DNA of 64,000 nucleotides from Haliscomenobacter sp. (lineage in GTDB: Bacteria; Bacteroidota; Bacteroidia; Chitinophagales; Saprospiraceae): the NCBI GenBank assembly GCA_016707205.1, contig JADJHZ010000009.1, forward strand, positions 93,840 through 157,839. The letters are read 5' to 3'. Made by a program: the position numbers and the translations under genes. This document shows, piece by piece, positions 40,506 to 49,065 of the stretch (its first letter is position 1; each line of letters opens with the position of its first letter). Below the pieces are notes generated by a model. The model did no database searches and had not been told where the DNA came from. It was given only the letters and a program-made list of their open reading frames with translations.

Positions 40506-43259
40506 TCAATGGCATCCAAGCTGTTGAAGCGCCTCCTCCAGACTCTTCACCTTTCCTTCCCCATCTGCCAGTTTCTGGCGTTCGCGATCCACCACATCCG
40601 CTGGGGCGCTGCCAACGAAGCGCTCGTTGCTTAGCCTTTTTTGGACCGAAACCACAAATCCCTGGTAGTATTCCAATTCTTTTTTCAGCCGGCTGCATTC
40701 TTCAGCCACGTTGATCTGTTGTTCCAGCACCACGAAAAACTTCTCGGTACCGGCCAGGAAGGTAACGCTGTTCGGTACCTCGGCCTGGGTTAGTTCGAGG
40801 GATTCCAGGTTGCCCATTTTCATGATCATCTCTTTCAATCCGGGCAAGCTGAGCCAATTCGCCGCTTCTGCCGTTTCCTGAACCTTTACTTCGAGAAGGT
40901 CTTTCATTTTTATCCCGTTGTTGTTTCGGGTATCCCGGATACCGGCTACGGCGTCTTTGGCGCGCTCCACGGCGGCGATCAGGCCGGCGTCGAAGGCCCC
41001 GGCTTCCGGATACCGGCTGATCACGCAATCCTCGCCCTCGAGGCGGTCGCGGAGTTGATGCCAGATCTCTTCCGTCGCGAAGGGCATAAAAGGATGCAGC
41101 AGGGTCATCATCCGCTCGTATAGCCCAATCGTGGCTTCCCGGGTGGATTCAGCGATTGGCGCGCCGTAGGCGGGCTTGATCATCTCGAGGTACCAGGAGC
41201 AGAAGTCGTCCCAGATAAACTTGTATAAGGTCATCAGGGCGTCCGACAAGCGGAATTCCCGGAAATGGTCGTTTACCTGCCCGATTACCTGCTGCAGTTT
41301 GTGCTGCATCCAGGAAATGGCGAGTTGGTCCACTGCGGCCACAGATGCTTCGGCTGGTTCGGTAGTGACCTCCCACCCTTTCGTCAACCGAAGGGCGTTC
41401 CACATCTTGTTGCAGAAATTGCGGCCCTGTTCGCAAAGCTTGCTTTCGTTGAGTACGGCGTTGGTCTGGGAATCAAAAGGCGCATCAAAAATGATATCGT
41501 TCCCGGCAGAAGCGCTCGACAACATGCCGAAGCGGACCCCATCTGCCCCGTAATTCTCGATCAGTTCCAGCGCATCAGGGGAATTGCCGAGGGATTTGCT
41601 CATCTTGCGCCGCTTGTTGTCGCGCACCATCCCCGTGTAGTACACGTTATGGAAGGGCATCACGCCTTTCTCCCTGGCCAGGTCTTCCCCGAGCAATTCG
41701 GGCGCCCATTCGTACCCGGCCATGATCATCCGGGCGACCCAGAAGAACATGATGTCCCATCCGGTTACCAGGACGTTGGTCGGGTAATAGTACCGGAATT
41801 CCTCCGGATTCCGGAAGCCGTCGAACACTGAGATGGGCCAAAGCCAGGAAGAGAACCAGGTGTCGACCACGTCGTCGTCCTGGCGCAGGTCAGCGAACGT
41901 TAACGCCCCGTTTCCGGTGTGCTCCCGGGCCTGACGAAGGGCTTCATCCGCTGTTTCCGCTACGAAAATCGCAGTTTCCTGTCCGGATTTTTCCGCCTTC
42001 AGATACCATGCCGGGATGCGCTGTCCCCACCACAACTGTCGGGAAATACACCAGTCGCGAATATTGTCCTCCTGCAACCAGGTGTAATACATATTCCAGA
42101 AATGTTCCGGAAAAAAGCGAACGTCTCCGCTGCGGACCGCTTCCAGAGCGGTGCGGGCAAAGGCTTTCATATCCAGAAACCACTGCAGGCTGAGGCGGGG
42201 TTCGACGACCACATCGGTGCGCTCGGAATAACCGATCTTGGTCCGATAGTCCTCAATTTTCACGAGGTTGCCGGCTTCTTCCAGCAGCTTGCGGATTTTT
42301 TTGCGGGCGGCAAAGCGGTCTTCTCCCACCAGAATCCGGGCTTTTTCGTTCAGCTTGCCGTCCTCGGTGAGGATATCGATCACCTCCAGCTTATGCCGCT
42401 GCCCGATCTCGTAGTCGTTGGGGTCGTGGGCAGGGGTGATCTTCAGCGCGCCGGTACCGAACTCGCGGTCCACATAGGTATCGGCAATGACCGGAATAGG
42501 CCGGTTGATCAGCGGAATCAACACGTTTTTGCCAATCCACCCCTTGTACCGTTCGTCGTCGGGATGAACGGCTACCGCCGTATCGGCCATGATGGTTTCC
42601 GGGCGCTGGGTGGCGATTACCAGCCCTTCTTCGGGGTTGTCTTCCAGGACGTATTTGAGGTAAAAAAATTGAGAATTTTCTTCTTTGTAGATCACCTCTT
42701 CATTGGAGAGCACCGTAAGGGCTTCCGGGTCCCAGTTGGTCATTCGGAGGCCGCGGTATACCCGTCCTTTGCGGTACAGGTCATTAAAAACCCGGATCAC
42801 CGCATCCGACAGACTGGGTTCCATGGTAAAGCGCGTGCGGTCCCAATCGCAGGAAGCACCCAGCTTTTTAAGCTGTTCGAGGATAATGCCGCCGTATTTA
42901 TCCTTCCATTCAAAGGCATAGTTCATGAATTCCTCCCGGCTGATATCCATTTTACGGATGCCCCGCTCCCGAAGCATGCGCACCACTTTAGCCTCTGTGG
43001 CAATCGACGCGTGGTCGGTGCCGGGCACCCAGCAGGCGTTCTTTCCTTCCTGCCTGGCTTTGCGGATCAGAATATCCTGGATGGTGTTGTTCAGCATGTG
43101 GCCCATGTGCAGCACGCCCGTCACGTTCGGCGGCGGAATGACGATGGTAAACGGCTCGCGCTCATCCGGTTCGGAATGAAAATACCGTTGATCCATCCAA
43201 TGCTGGTACCAACGGGTTTCTGTTTCTTGTGGGTTGTAGCGGGTTGAGAGGTCGGACAT
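40506..43259 (-). CDS. valS: Valyl-tRNA synthetase
   Basis: 917 residues, normal for the family. The class I signature HIGH appears in VLHMGHMLNNTIQD and the KMSKS loop in RRKMSKSLGNSPDALE. Between them lies the editing domain (TQRPETIMADTAVAVHPDDE). The C-terminal coiled-coil arm (NVAEECSRLKKELEYYQGFV) contacts tRNA-Val. It charges tRNA-Val in the cytosol. A repeat array separates it from lysA upstream on the same strand. Confidence 0.97.
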   Translation of the reverse strand: MSDLSTRYNPQETETRWYQHWMDQRYFHSEPDEREPFTIVIPPPNVTGVLHMGHMLNNTIQDILIRKARQEGKNACWVPGTDHASIATEAKVVRMLRERGIRKMDISREEFMNYAFEWKDKYGGIILEQLKKLGASCDWDRTRFTMEPSLSDAVIRVFNDLYRKGRVYRGLRMTNWDPEALTVLSNEEVIYKEENSQFFYLKYVLEDNPEEGLVIATQRPETIMADTAVAVHPDDERYKGWIGKNVLIPLINRPIPVIADTYVDREFGTGALKITPAHDPNDYEIGQRHKLEVIDILTEDGKLNEKARILVGEDRFAARKKIRKLLEEAGNLVKIEDYRTKIGYSERTDVVVEPRLSLQWFLDMKAFARTALEAVRSGDVRFFPEHFWNMYYTWLQEDNIRDWCISRQLWWGQRIPAWYLKAEKSGQETAIFVAETADEALRQAREHTGNGALTFADLRQDDDVVDTWFSSWLWPISVFDGFRNPEEFRYYYPTNVLVTGWDIMFFWVARMIMAGYEWAPELLGEDLAREKGVMPFHNVYYTGMVRDNKRRKMSKSLGNSPDALELIENYGADGVRFGMLSSASAGNDIIFDAPFDSQTNAVLNESKLCEQGRNFCNKMWNALRLTKGWEVTTEPAEASVAAVDQLAISWMQHKLQQVIGQVNDHFREFRLSDALMTLYKFIWDDFCSWYLEMIKPAYGAPIAESTREATIGLYERMMTLLHPFMPFATEEIWHQLRDRLEGEDCVISRYPEAGAFDAGLIAAVERAKDAVAGIRDTRNNNGIKMKDLLEVKVQETAEAANWLSLPGLKEMIMKMGNLESLELTQAEVPNSVTFLAGTEKFFVVLEQQINVAEECSRLKKELEYYQGFVVSVQKRLSNERFVGSAPADVVDRERQKLADGEGKVKSLEEALQQLGCH

Positions 43260-43262
43260 TTT

Positions 43263-43378
43263 TTAAAAGTTACGAAGTTACGGAGTTGCGGAGTTGCGAA
43301 GTTGTGCGGGGTTGCGAAGTTGCGAAGTTGCGGGGTTGCGGGGTTGCGCAACTTCGCAACTCCGCAACCTCGTAACGT
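43263..43378. repeat. GCGAGGTT-type repeat array between valS and lysA
   Basis: Tandem units gttacgaa, gttgcgga, gttgcgaa and gttgcggg run through nearly the whole 119-bp gap and end in the reverse complement (caacttcg, caactccg, caacctcg), giving a foldback structure. Confidence 0.8.
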
Positions 43379-44614
43379 TTACCCCCAAACATCCACCCCG
43401 GTTTGATTCCGGAAGAGGTCTTCCATGGTTTCGCGGTGGCGGATGAGGTAATCTTGGCCTTTATACACCATCACCTCGGCGGGGCGAAGGCGGGAATTAT
43501 AGTTCGACGCCATCGAAAAACAGTAGGCGCCGGCGTTGCGCATACAGAGGATATCGCCTTCCCGGATCTCGGGAATCTTCCGGTTGGCGCCAAAGGTGTC
43601 GGTTTCGCAGATATACCCTACCACGGTATAGAACCTTCGTCTCCCTTGCGGATGGGAAATATTGGTGATATGGTGGTAGGAATTGTAAAACATCGGCCGG
43701 ATAAGGTGATTCAAACCGGAATCCACGCCTGCAAAGACGGTGGAAGTTGTGTGTTTGACTACATTAACCCGGACAAAGAAATACCCCGCCTGGCTTACCA
43801 GGAATTTTCCGGGTTCAAACATCAGTACGAGGTCCTTTCCATAGGCCTGGCAGAACTCCCGGAATCGGGCGGAAATCAGTTGACCCAGTTCCTCGATATC
43901 CGTTTCGATATCGCCTTCCTTATACGGCACTTTGAAGCCGCTGCCAAAATCCACAAACTGGAGGTTGGGAAAGTCTTTGGCGTGGTTGAGCAGGATCTCG
44001 GCGCCGGCAAGGAAAACGCCGGGGTCCAGAATATCCGAGCCGGTGTGCATGTGAATCCCCTCTACCTGAAGGCCGGTGGCTTCAACGATACGGTGTACGT
44101 GAAGCATCTGGTGGATAGAGATCCCAAATTTGGAATCGACGTGCCCAACCGAAGTTTTGAGGTTGCCGCCGGCCATGATGTGGGGGTTAATCCGGATAGA
44201 AACCGGCACCGTAGGATGAGCCTGCCCAAACTGTTCGAGGATCGACAGGTTGTCGATATTGATCCGCACGCCGAGAACCACCGCTTCATCGATCTCTTCC
44301 ATCCCAACGCAGTTAGGGGTATAGGTGATCTCCCGGGGAGGAAACCCGGCGGCAAGACCCAGCCGCACCTCCTGAATCGAAACGGTGTCCAGCCCTGCTC
44401 CCAAGCCTTTCATAAACTTCAGGATGCTAAGGGTCGTCAGCGCTTTACACGCATAATGAATCCGGAGCCTGGGCACGTCGAAAGCTGCCAGAAGCCGCTT
44501 GTATTGGCTCTCGATCACTTCCGCGTCGTACACATAAAGCGGAGCGCCGTATTTTTCAATCAGGTCGAGCGGATTTATGTTTCCGCTCAGTAGCATCCCT
44601 TCGCCGTTTTCCAT
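43379..44614 (-). CDS. lysA: Diaminopimelate decarboxylase
   Basis: 411 residues from the ATG at 44,614 (MENGEGMLLSGNINPLDL); the frame extends 40 codons upstream but that part has no family resemblance. The pyridoxal-phosphate lysine is in IHYACKALTTL, the phosphate-binding glycine region in FVDFGSGFKVPYKEGD, and the alanine-racemase-type barrel motif in HMHTGSDI. The C-terminal half has EPGKFLVSQAGYF and CMRNAGAYCFSMASNYNSR, with Tyr and Cys residues that contact the substrate. It catalyses the last step of lysine synthesis, meso-diaminopimelate to lysine. It is divergent from the sigma-factor gene. Confidence 0.92.
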   Translation of the reverse strand: MENGEGMLLSGNINPLDLIEKYGAPLYVYDAEVIESQYKRLLAAFDVPRLRIHYACKALTTLSILKFMKGLGAGLDTVSIQEVRLGLAAGFPPREITYTPNCVGMEEIDEAVVLGVRINIDNLSILEQFGQAHPTVPVSIRINPHIMAGGNLKTSVGHVDSKFGISIHQMLHVHRIVEATGLQVEGIHMHTGSDILDPGVFLAGAEILLNHAKDFPNLQFVDFGSGFKVPYKEGDIETDIEELGQLISARFREFCQAYGKDLVLMFEPGKFLVSQAGYFFVRVNVVKHTTSTVFAGVDSGLNHLIRPMFYNSYHHITNISHPQGRRRFYTVVGYICETDTFGANRKIPEIREGDILCMRNAGAYCFSMASNYNSRLRPAEVMVYKGQDYLIRHRETMEDLFRNQTGVDVWG

Positions 44615-44818
44615 TGCGTTGTCTTGTCCTTGGATTATTTCGAGTTGCAAAAATGCGAAAAAGGAAAGGGAAATGGAAACTTTATCTACATTTAGAAGCC
44701 GTCGCCCACCCGCCAAAACAGAACGGCGGTGCATCTATACGTTCAAATGCATGCATTGCCGTTTAGCGGAGGTGGTATGAAAAAACTGCGCTAAACCTCT
44801 CAAGCCAAACGACGACTT

Positions 44819-45385
44819 ATGCACGAAAGAGAACTCATTGACGCATGTAAACGGCAGGACCGGCGCGCTCAGCAGCGCCTGTACGACCAGTTTACTCCAA
44901 TGATGTTCGCGGTGTGCAAACGGTACATCCCCAAACGAGAGGATGCCGAAGACGTGCTGGTGGAAGGCTTTTTCAAAGTATTTGCCAATATCGGGCAATT
45001 TAAAGCCGAAGGAAGTTTCGAGGGCTGGATCCGGCGAATCATTGTCAATGAAGCGCTGATGTTTCTGCGCCGTAGAAACCAGTTGCAGTACAACGTGGAG
45101 GTCAGCGAGTGGGACGCGTCGGTCCCCGCTCCTGTCAGCGCCGATCTCGACGCCAAAGACATCTTGTTTATGCTCGGCCAACTACCTACCGGATACCGCA
45201 CGGTGTTCAACCTGTACGTGATCGAAGGCTACAAGCACCGCGAAATCGCCGAAATGTTAGGAATAAGCATTAATACCTCTAAATCCCAGTTGATCCTCGC
45301 CCGGAAACGTCTTCAGGCCATGCTTGGGGTAGATCAGGACGAGGCATTTATTTCACCCGATTTAACCGAATCCGAAGACCAATGA
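44819..45385 (+). CDS. ECF-type RNA polymerase sigma factor
   Basis: 188 residues. Region 2 is recognisable in RLYDQFTPMMFAVCKRYIP and DVLVEGFFKVFANIGQFK, and region 4 in LPTGYRTVFNLYVIEGYKHR followed by EIAEMLGISINTSKSQLILA, the -35-binding HTH. No extra C-terminal domain is present. It should direct transcription of a small regulon, often for envelope stress in Bacteroidota. Its stop overlaps the next ATG by 4 bp (ATGA), and that neighbour looks like its membrane-bound partner. Confidence 0.9.
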   Translation: MHERELIDACKRQDRRAQQRLYDQFTPMMFAVCKRYIPKREDAEDVLVEGFFKVFANIGQFKAEGSFEGWIRRIIVNEALMFLRRRNQLQYNVEVSEWDASVPAPVSADLDAKDILFMLGQLPTGYRTVFNLYVIEGYKHREIAEMLGISINTSKSQLILARKRLQAMLGVDQDEAFISPDLTESEDQ

Positions 45386-45783
45386 GACCTTCAAAAGACC
45401 TATTCGATTTGTTTCGGGAGCGACAGCAATTGCTCGAAGAGCGCCCTTCTGCGCATACCTGGCGCAGGCTTGAACGCCGGCTCGACCTCCACAACCGGCG
45501 CCACCTGACCGTGCACCGGCGCGCCATGGCTATGGCTGCGGCCGTACTCGTGCTGGCGGTTTTCCTGGGCGTCATGGGCCTTCAACTGGGTCAAAGGCAA
45601 TGGCTCTCCCTGAAGCCTCAGGCAGAAAACCGCTTCTACGTAGAGCATCTCAATCCGCAGGACGCCGATCCGGATGCGATCCAAATGCTGGAATACAACC
45701 GCCAATACCAGAATACCCCAATCCAGGTAGAAGAAGGCCAGGCAAGCCAGAAACTCGTCGTGAAAAATGATACAGGGAGGTAA
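45382..45783 (+). CDS. Single-pass membrane protein, possible anti-sigma factor
   Basis: 133 residues: an Arg-rich cytoplasmic N-terminus (LLEERPSAHTWRRLERRLD), one membrane helix (about residues 49-67, AMAAAVLVLAVFLGVMGLQL) and a short extracytoplasmic tail. This layout, plus 4-bp overlap with the ECF sigma gene, suggests an anti-sigma factor that holds the sigma factor at the membrane. The N-terminal part lacks an obvious zinc-type anti-sigma HxxxCxxC motif, so the assignment rests on position and topology. Confidence 0.65.
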   Translation: MRPSKDLFDLFRERQQLLEERPSAHTWRRLERRLDLHNRRHLTVHRRAMAMAAAVLVLAVFLGVMGLQLGQRQWLSLKPQAENRFYVEHLNPQDADPDAIQMLEYNRQYQNTPIQVEEGQASQKLVVKNDTGR

Positions 45784-47275
45784 GCGTCCCAACTAGCGCG
45801 AAGCGCCCGCCTCGTGTTCTGTTGTGCGTAGACTTCCGTCTACGCGTTCGTTCAATCTTCAGATTGCGTGTATTTCCTACCTTTGGGGCATTGCTGCGTT
45901 GTCTGAACTGTGATTTGCAGGATGAAAGGATGGCCATGATGTAGCTCGGATTTCCAACAGGAAGCGAGGCCCAACTAGCGCAAACCTCCGGGCTGCGGAG
46001 GGCAAGTATAGGGAATAGGCAAATGGGGCTACCCTTCTCCCTCTTCCCGAAACGGGTGCCGGGGGTCCATTCTTCTTTCGGTTCGACGAGGCGCACCGCG
46101 TAAGGCAGCAGGCAATTCAAAAACGGGTTGACGTGGGCTAGATACACCCGGGCAGGGCGGGCCACCGCCCCAACCGAGCTTTTGATTTCCAGCGCCGTGC
46201 GGGCGAAAACCACCCGGTTCATGCGGGAGTGAATCCCTTGCTCCACCATCCGGTACAGCATATTGAGGTAAATTTGGTGGGAGCGGTTGAGTTCCGGCAG
46301 AAAGCCTATGAAGTGGGCTTCCAGATCTCCGCCGTTGCGGATGGTGGAATAGAAGCCCGCCAGGGCATCGTCCTGATAGCATGCGGTAATTTGAAAGTCT
46401 GGCCCCAGAGAGCGTTTGAGCTCGACGAAATATTCGGGGCCGGCGCAAACCAGGCTAAAGCCCGCTGCTTCCACAATATTGCGGTATAACGAAGCTAGTT
46501 CGCCAGCCAGCAACTCAATTTGGCTTAAGGTCAATTCCTTGAAAAGCAATCCTTCCGATTTCTTGAACGCCCGCCGTGCGCGGATGCGGTATTTCGAGCT
46601 CATGGCCTCGAGGTAATCGTCGAAGGTCTTCCATTGGGGCCGGAGATCAAAGATCATGTTCGGCTGAAAATTCATCTCGTGCAGCCCGCCTCCGGAAGCG
46701 AAGGGCAGCGGTTCTTCAAAATCCTTGCAAAGCACTACGGAAGCCCCTTCGTGCCGGGCAATGCGCTTCAGCATAGGGCCCAGTCGGCGGAGAAATGCCT
46801 GCCTGGTTTCTTCCCCTTCCCGCACATGCCATCCGTGCTCGCCGGGAATGAACAAGTGCCCGCAAATAAGGATCCGGTAGTTGCCGAAGCGGGCAAAAAA
46901 GCGCTTGGTCTTTCCCCAAAGCCCTTTCCATACCTCCTGGTCGCGGATATTGTCCAACGCCCTGAACGTCACTACCTGAAGCGCTACCCAGGCGAAGGGT
47001 CCCCGGTCGTTCTCCAGAACCAGGTATCGGGGGCGGAGTTGGGCAGGTAGCCCTTCTTCTTCTGAAGCCAGGAATCGGGGGGAGAGAAACAGGTTGGCGG
47101 TATCCAAAGGCCAGGATTCGTATACATCGGCAAACCGGGAAGTGTAATACCCTTTCCAATCCCCAAAAGCGAATGCCTGAGTACCTTTAGCCGCAGACCG
47201 GGAAGGAAGCCAGGGAAGCGCCAGCGCACCGGCACATTTTCGGGCAGGGTTGGAAGAAATCACTTTCAAAGGCAT
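45650..47275 (-). CDS. GNAT-fold N-acyltransferase (FemAB/peptidogalycan-like), C-terminus probably frameshifted
   Basis: Start chosen at ATG 47,275 (MPLKVISSNPARKC); the frame is open further upstream but overlaps the next gene. Residues about 150-400 have the acyl-CoA N-acyltransferase pattern of proteins annotated as GNAT/peptidogalycan biosynthesis: RYRIRARRAFKKSEGLLF, LYRNIVEAAGFSLV, ALAGFYSTIRNGGDLEAHFI. The open frame runs on to 45,650, but the last 125 residues are basic, low in family character and antisense to the anti-sigma gene. A one-base gain in the G5 run at 46,061-46,065 would instead give a natural end WTPRHPFREEGEG-stop at 46,029. I therefore think the native gene ends there. 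Confidence 0.7.
   Translation of the reverse strand: MPLKVISSNPARKCAGALALPWLPSRSAAKGTQAFAFGDWKGYYTSRFADVYESWPLDTANLFLSPRFLASEEEGLPAQLRPRYLVLENDRGPFAWVALQVVTFRALDNIRDQEVWKGLWGKTKRFFARFGNYRILICGHLFIPGEHGWHVREGEETRQAFLRRLGPMLKRIARHEGASVVLCKDFEEPLPFASGGGLHEMNFQPNMIFDLRPQWKTFDDYLEAMSSKYRIRARRAFKKSEGLLFKELTLSQIELLAGELASLYRNIVEAAGFSLVCAGPEYFVELKRSLGPDFQITACYQDDALAGFYSTIRNGGDLEAHFIGFLPELNRSHQIYLNMLYRMVEQGIHSRMNRVVFARTALEIKSSVGAVARPARVYLAHVNPFLNCLLPYAVRLVEPKEEWTPGTRFGKREKGSPICLFPILALRSPEVCASWASLPVGNPSYIMAILSSCKSQFRQRSNAPKVGNTRNLKIERTRRRKSTHNRTRGGRFALVGTLTSLYHFSRRVSGLPGLLLPGLGYSGIGGCIPAFGSHPDRRPAD
45826..45866. repeat. Two mini-hairpins downstream of the sigma/anti-sigma pair
   Basis: GCGTAGAC-TTCC-GTCTACGC (45,826-45,845) and CAATC-TTCA-GATTG (45,853-45,866). 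They have the same TTCN loop design as the hairpins at 18,463-18,513 and may serve as a 3' end signal for the sigma/anti-sigma mRNA. Confidence 0.5.
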
Positions 47276-47321
47276 ACGGAGGATTAGCGCAGAAATATTT
47301 CTCACAACAAAGAAAGCAAAC

Positions 47322-47858
47322 TTAAAGTTGAAAACGGCGGTGTTTTCGGATAAACGAGTGGCGCTCGGCGGATAGTCTGGCACAATAACAATCGTAAAAC
47401 ATCCCGTATCGTTCCAGGCGCATGCCCAGTTTCTCCAGCACCCGGATGGAAGCCCCGTTTGCCGGCATGGCCACCGCCACGATTTCCGGCAGCTCCAGCT
47501 CCCAAAACCCATACCAAAGCACCCGTGCGCCGGCTTCGGTTGCGAATCCTCTCCCCCAATGCTCCGGCGCATACCGGAACCCAATCTCCACCTCCGTGCT
47601 CTTTTCCATATAGCGCAAAGCCATCCACCCGACGAACGCTTGCGAATCGCGGGTTTCCACCACCCAATACCCCAGCGTCCGGCGGTTGAACTCCATCCGG
47701 TAGTGGAGCTCGTCCTTCGTACCTTCCAAATCCAACGCCCCATTCGGGCGGATATACCGCATTACCTCCGGGTTGCTTCCCAGAGCATAGGCTTCTTCGA
47801 GGTCTTCTTCCCTCGGTGGCCGGAGGATCAGGCGGTTGGTTTCGAGAAGTGGAGGCAT
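47322..47858 (-). CDS. GNAT acetyltransferase (RimJ/RimL type)
   Basis: 178 residues starting MPPLLETNRLILRPPREEDL, the standard opening of RimJ/RimL-like N-acetyltransferases. The acetyl-CoA loop lies in YAPEHWGRGFATEAGARVL and the later NGASIRVLEKLGMRLERYG motif is conserved. The target could be a ribosomal protein N-terminus or a small molecule; it cannot be told from sequence. It is 46 bp upstream of the GNAT-like gene on the same strand. Confidence 0.88.
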   Translation of the reverse strand: MPPLLETNRLILRPPREEDLEEAYALGSNPEVMRYIRPNGALDLEGTKDELHYRMEFNRRTLGYWVVETRDSQAFVGWMALRYMEKSTEVEIGFRYAPEHWGRGFATEAGARVLWYGFWELELPEIVAVAMPANGASIRVLEKLGMRLERYGMFYDCYCARLSAERHSFIRKHRRFQL

Positions 47859-47863
47859 TTTTT

Positions 47864-48106
47864 AGGTTGCGAAGTTGCGAGGTTGCGGGGTTGCGAAGAA
47901 AAGTTACGAAGTTACGAAGTTGCGGGGTTGCGAAGAAAAGTAACGAAGTTGCGAGGTTGCGAAGTTACGAAGTTACGGAGTAACGAGGTAGCTGGGTTCA
48001 AGGGGCGGCTCTGTATCCGTGTAATCCGCGTAATCCGTGTAATCCGTGATTCAGACAATTAGGTAACCGGCATGAGCTTTTCCTGACCGTAGCGTCTGGG
48101 GGCAGG
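47864..48106. repeat. GCGAGGTT repeats and a second copy of the GACCGNAGCGTCTGGGG element
   Basis: The 526-bp gap 47,859-48,384 has no gene. It begins with tandem units (gttgcgaa, gttgcgag, gttacgaa) to about 47,992, then tandem gtaatccgtgtaatccgt units (about 48,018-48,049), then GACCGTAGCGTCTGGGGGCAGG at 48,085-48,106, a near copy of the element at 1,309-1,329. The stretch 48,130-48,200 is AT-rich with nothing recognisable. Confidence 0.65.
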
Positions 48107-48235
48107 CTTCACGTCGGTTTGGATTAAGGAACTATCGCTTTTTCAAATAGTTATTTTTTTTCAATAAATTGATTATCAATATTTTAATAAAATAATCAAA
48201 TAGTCTGCTCCCCCTTACGGCCCCTTCCCTTCCCG

Positions 48236-48384
48236 CCACTTCGTTACCTCGCAACCTCGTAACCTCGTAACCTCGCAACCTCGCAACCTCGTAACCTCGC
48301 AACCTCGCAACCTCGCAACCTCGCAACCTCGCAACCTCGCAACCTCGCAACCTCGTAACTTCGCAACCTCGCAACTTCGTAACT
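48236..48384. repeat. Long CGCAACCT repeat array
   Basis: About sixteen near-identical 8-9 bp units (cgcaacctcg/cgtaacctcg) in tandem, ending at the stop of the pyrophosphatase-like gene. Read in the other direction the array encodes a spurious VARLRGCE-repeat peptide. It is the longest and cleanest array in the window. Confidence 0.85.
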
Positions 48385-48942
48385 TTATTCCCCACTCCAC
48401 CCGACAAACTCAAGCTTACCATAGCCGCGGTGGTGGAGTATCCAGGTTTCGAGGATGCGTTTGGCGCCGTCGTATTCCATGAAAAACTGCCGGAAATTGC
48501 CGGCTTTTACCGATCGCGGAGGGAAGGCGGAGGGTTGGACGAGGACGAACGACCGGGGTTGGCCGGCTTCCCGGCACCGAAGGACGGCGATTGGGGTTAC
48601 CCCCAGCGTCTGACCTTCTTCCAGGCGTTGGCCGAGGACGAAGACTTCCTGGGGGCGGCTGCCTTCCCCTTTCCGGGCGTTAGTCAAAAAGCCGTAATTA
48701 CAGGGGTAGGGCAAAAAATCCAGGGCAGCGCCTTTTTGCTTTTGAAATACGCCCGCCTTGGGGTTCCAGTCCCAAACGTCGGTGGAGCCGGCGGGAGCGA
48801 GCACTTGAGCGGCAAGCTCCCCTTCGCGGGGAGGAGGGATTTGCTCCGGAGCGGCATCGTTGCAACCGGCCAGCAGGGCCGCCACCAAAAACAGGCTTCC
48901 AAAAACGGCCTGGCGGAAGGGGGGAATAAAACGACGTATCAT
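48385..48942 (-). CDS. Inorganic-pyrophosphatase-like lipoprotein, probably inactive
   Basis: 185 residues: signal peptide with lipobox LLAGC (Cys about residue 27), then a family I pyrophosphatase-like fold marked by LDFLPYPCNYGFLTN (relatives: FLPYPGNYGFIP) and VFVLGQRLEEGQTLGVTPIAVL. The metal-binding motif normally written GDGDPLDVLVL reads GEGSRPQEVFVL here, so the key aspartates are missing. The protein may be a non-catalytic relative of the periplasmic inorganic diphosphatase lipoproteins of Bacteroidota. The C-terminal half (FRQFFMEYDGAKRILETWIL) is also shorter than usual. Its neighbours give no functional hint. Confidence 0.72.
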   Translation of the reverse strand: MIRRFIPPFRQAVFGSLFLVAALLAGCNDAAPEQIPPPREGELAAQVLAPAGSTDVWDWNPKAGVFQKQKGAALDFLPYPCNYGFLTNARKGEGSRPQEVFVLGQRLEEGQTLGVTPIAVLRCREAGQPRSFVLVQPSAFPPRSVKAGNFRQFFMEYDGAKRILETWILHHRGYGKLEFVGWSGE

Positions 48943-49065
48943 GCGGTAAAGGTAACAAACCGGATGCGTTGATCGAAAAAAAACGGACGTTCATCGATTT
49001 CGGTGCAACTATTGGGTTGTCCACCCCGTCCCTTAGGACAAATCAATCACAAAAAACCAACGCAC

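Noticed and set aside
47276..47743. N-terminal 156 codons of the 697-codon minus-strand frame
   Set aside because: Overlaps the RimJ-type gene in another frame and has no family resemblance (rich in Trp/Arg/Gly).
48236..48384. CRISPR array
   Set aside because: Units are 8-9 bp and directly adjacent with no spacers; there are no cas genes.
48132..48422. Repeat-peptide ORF (VARLRGCE units)
   Set aside because: It is a translation of the CGCAACCT repeat array and also crosses into the pyrophosphatase-like gene; the same peptide arises from other arrays.
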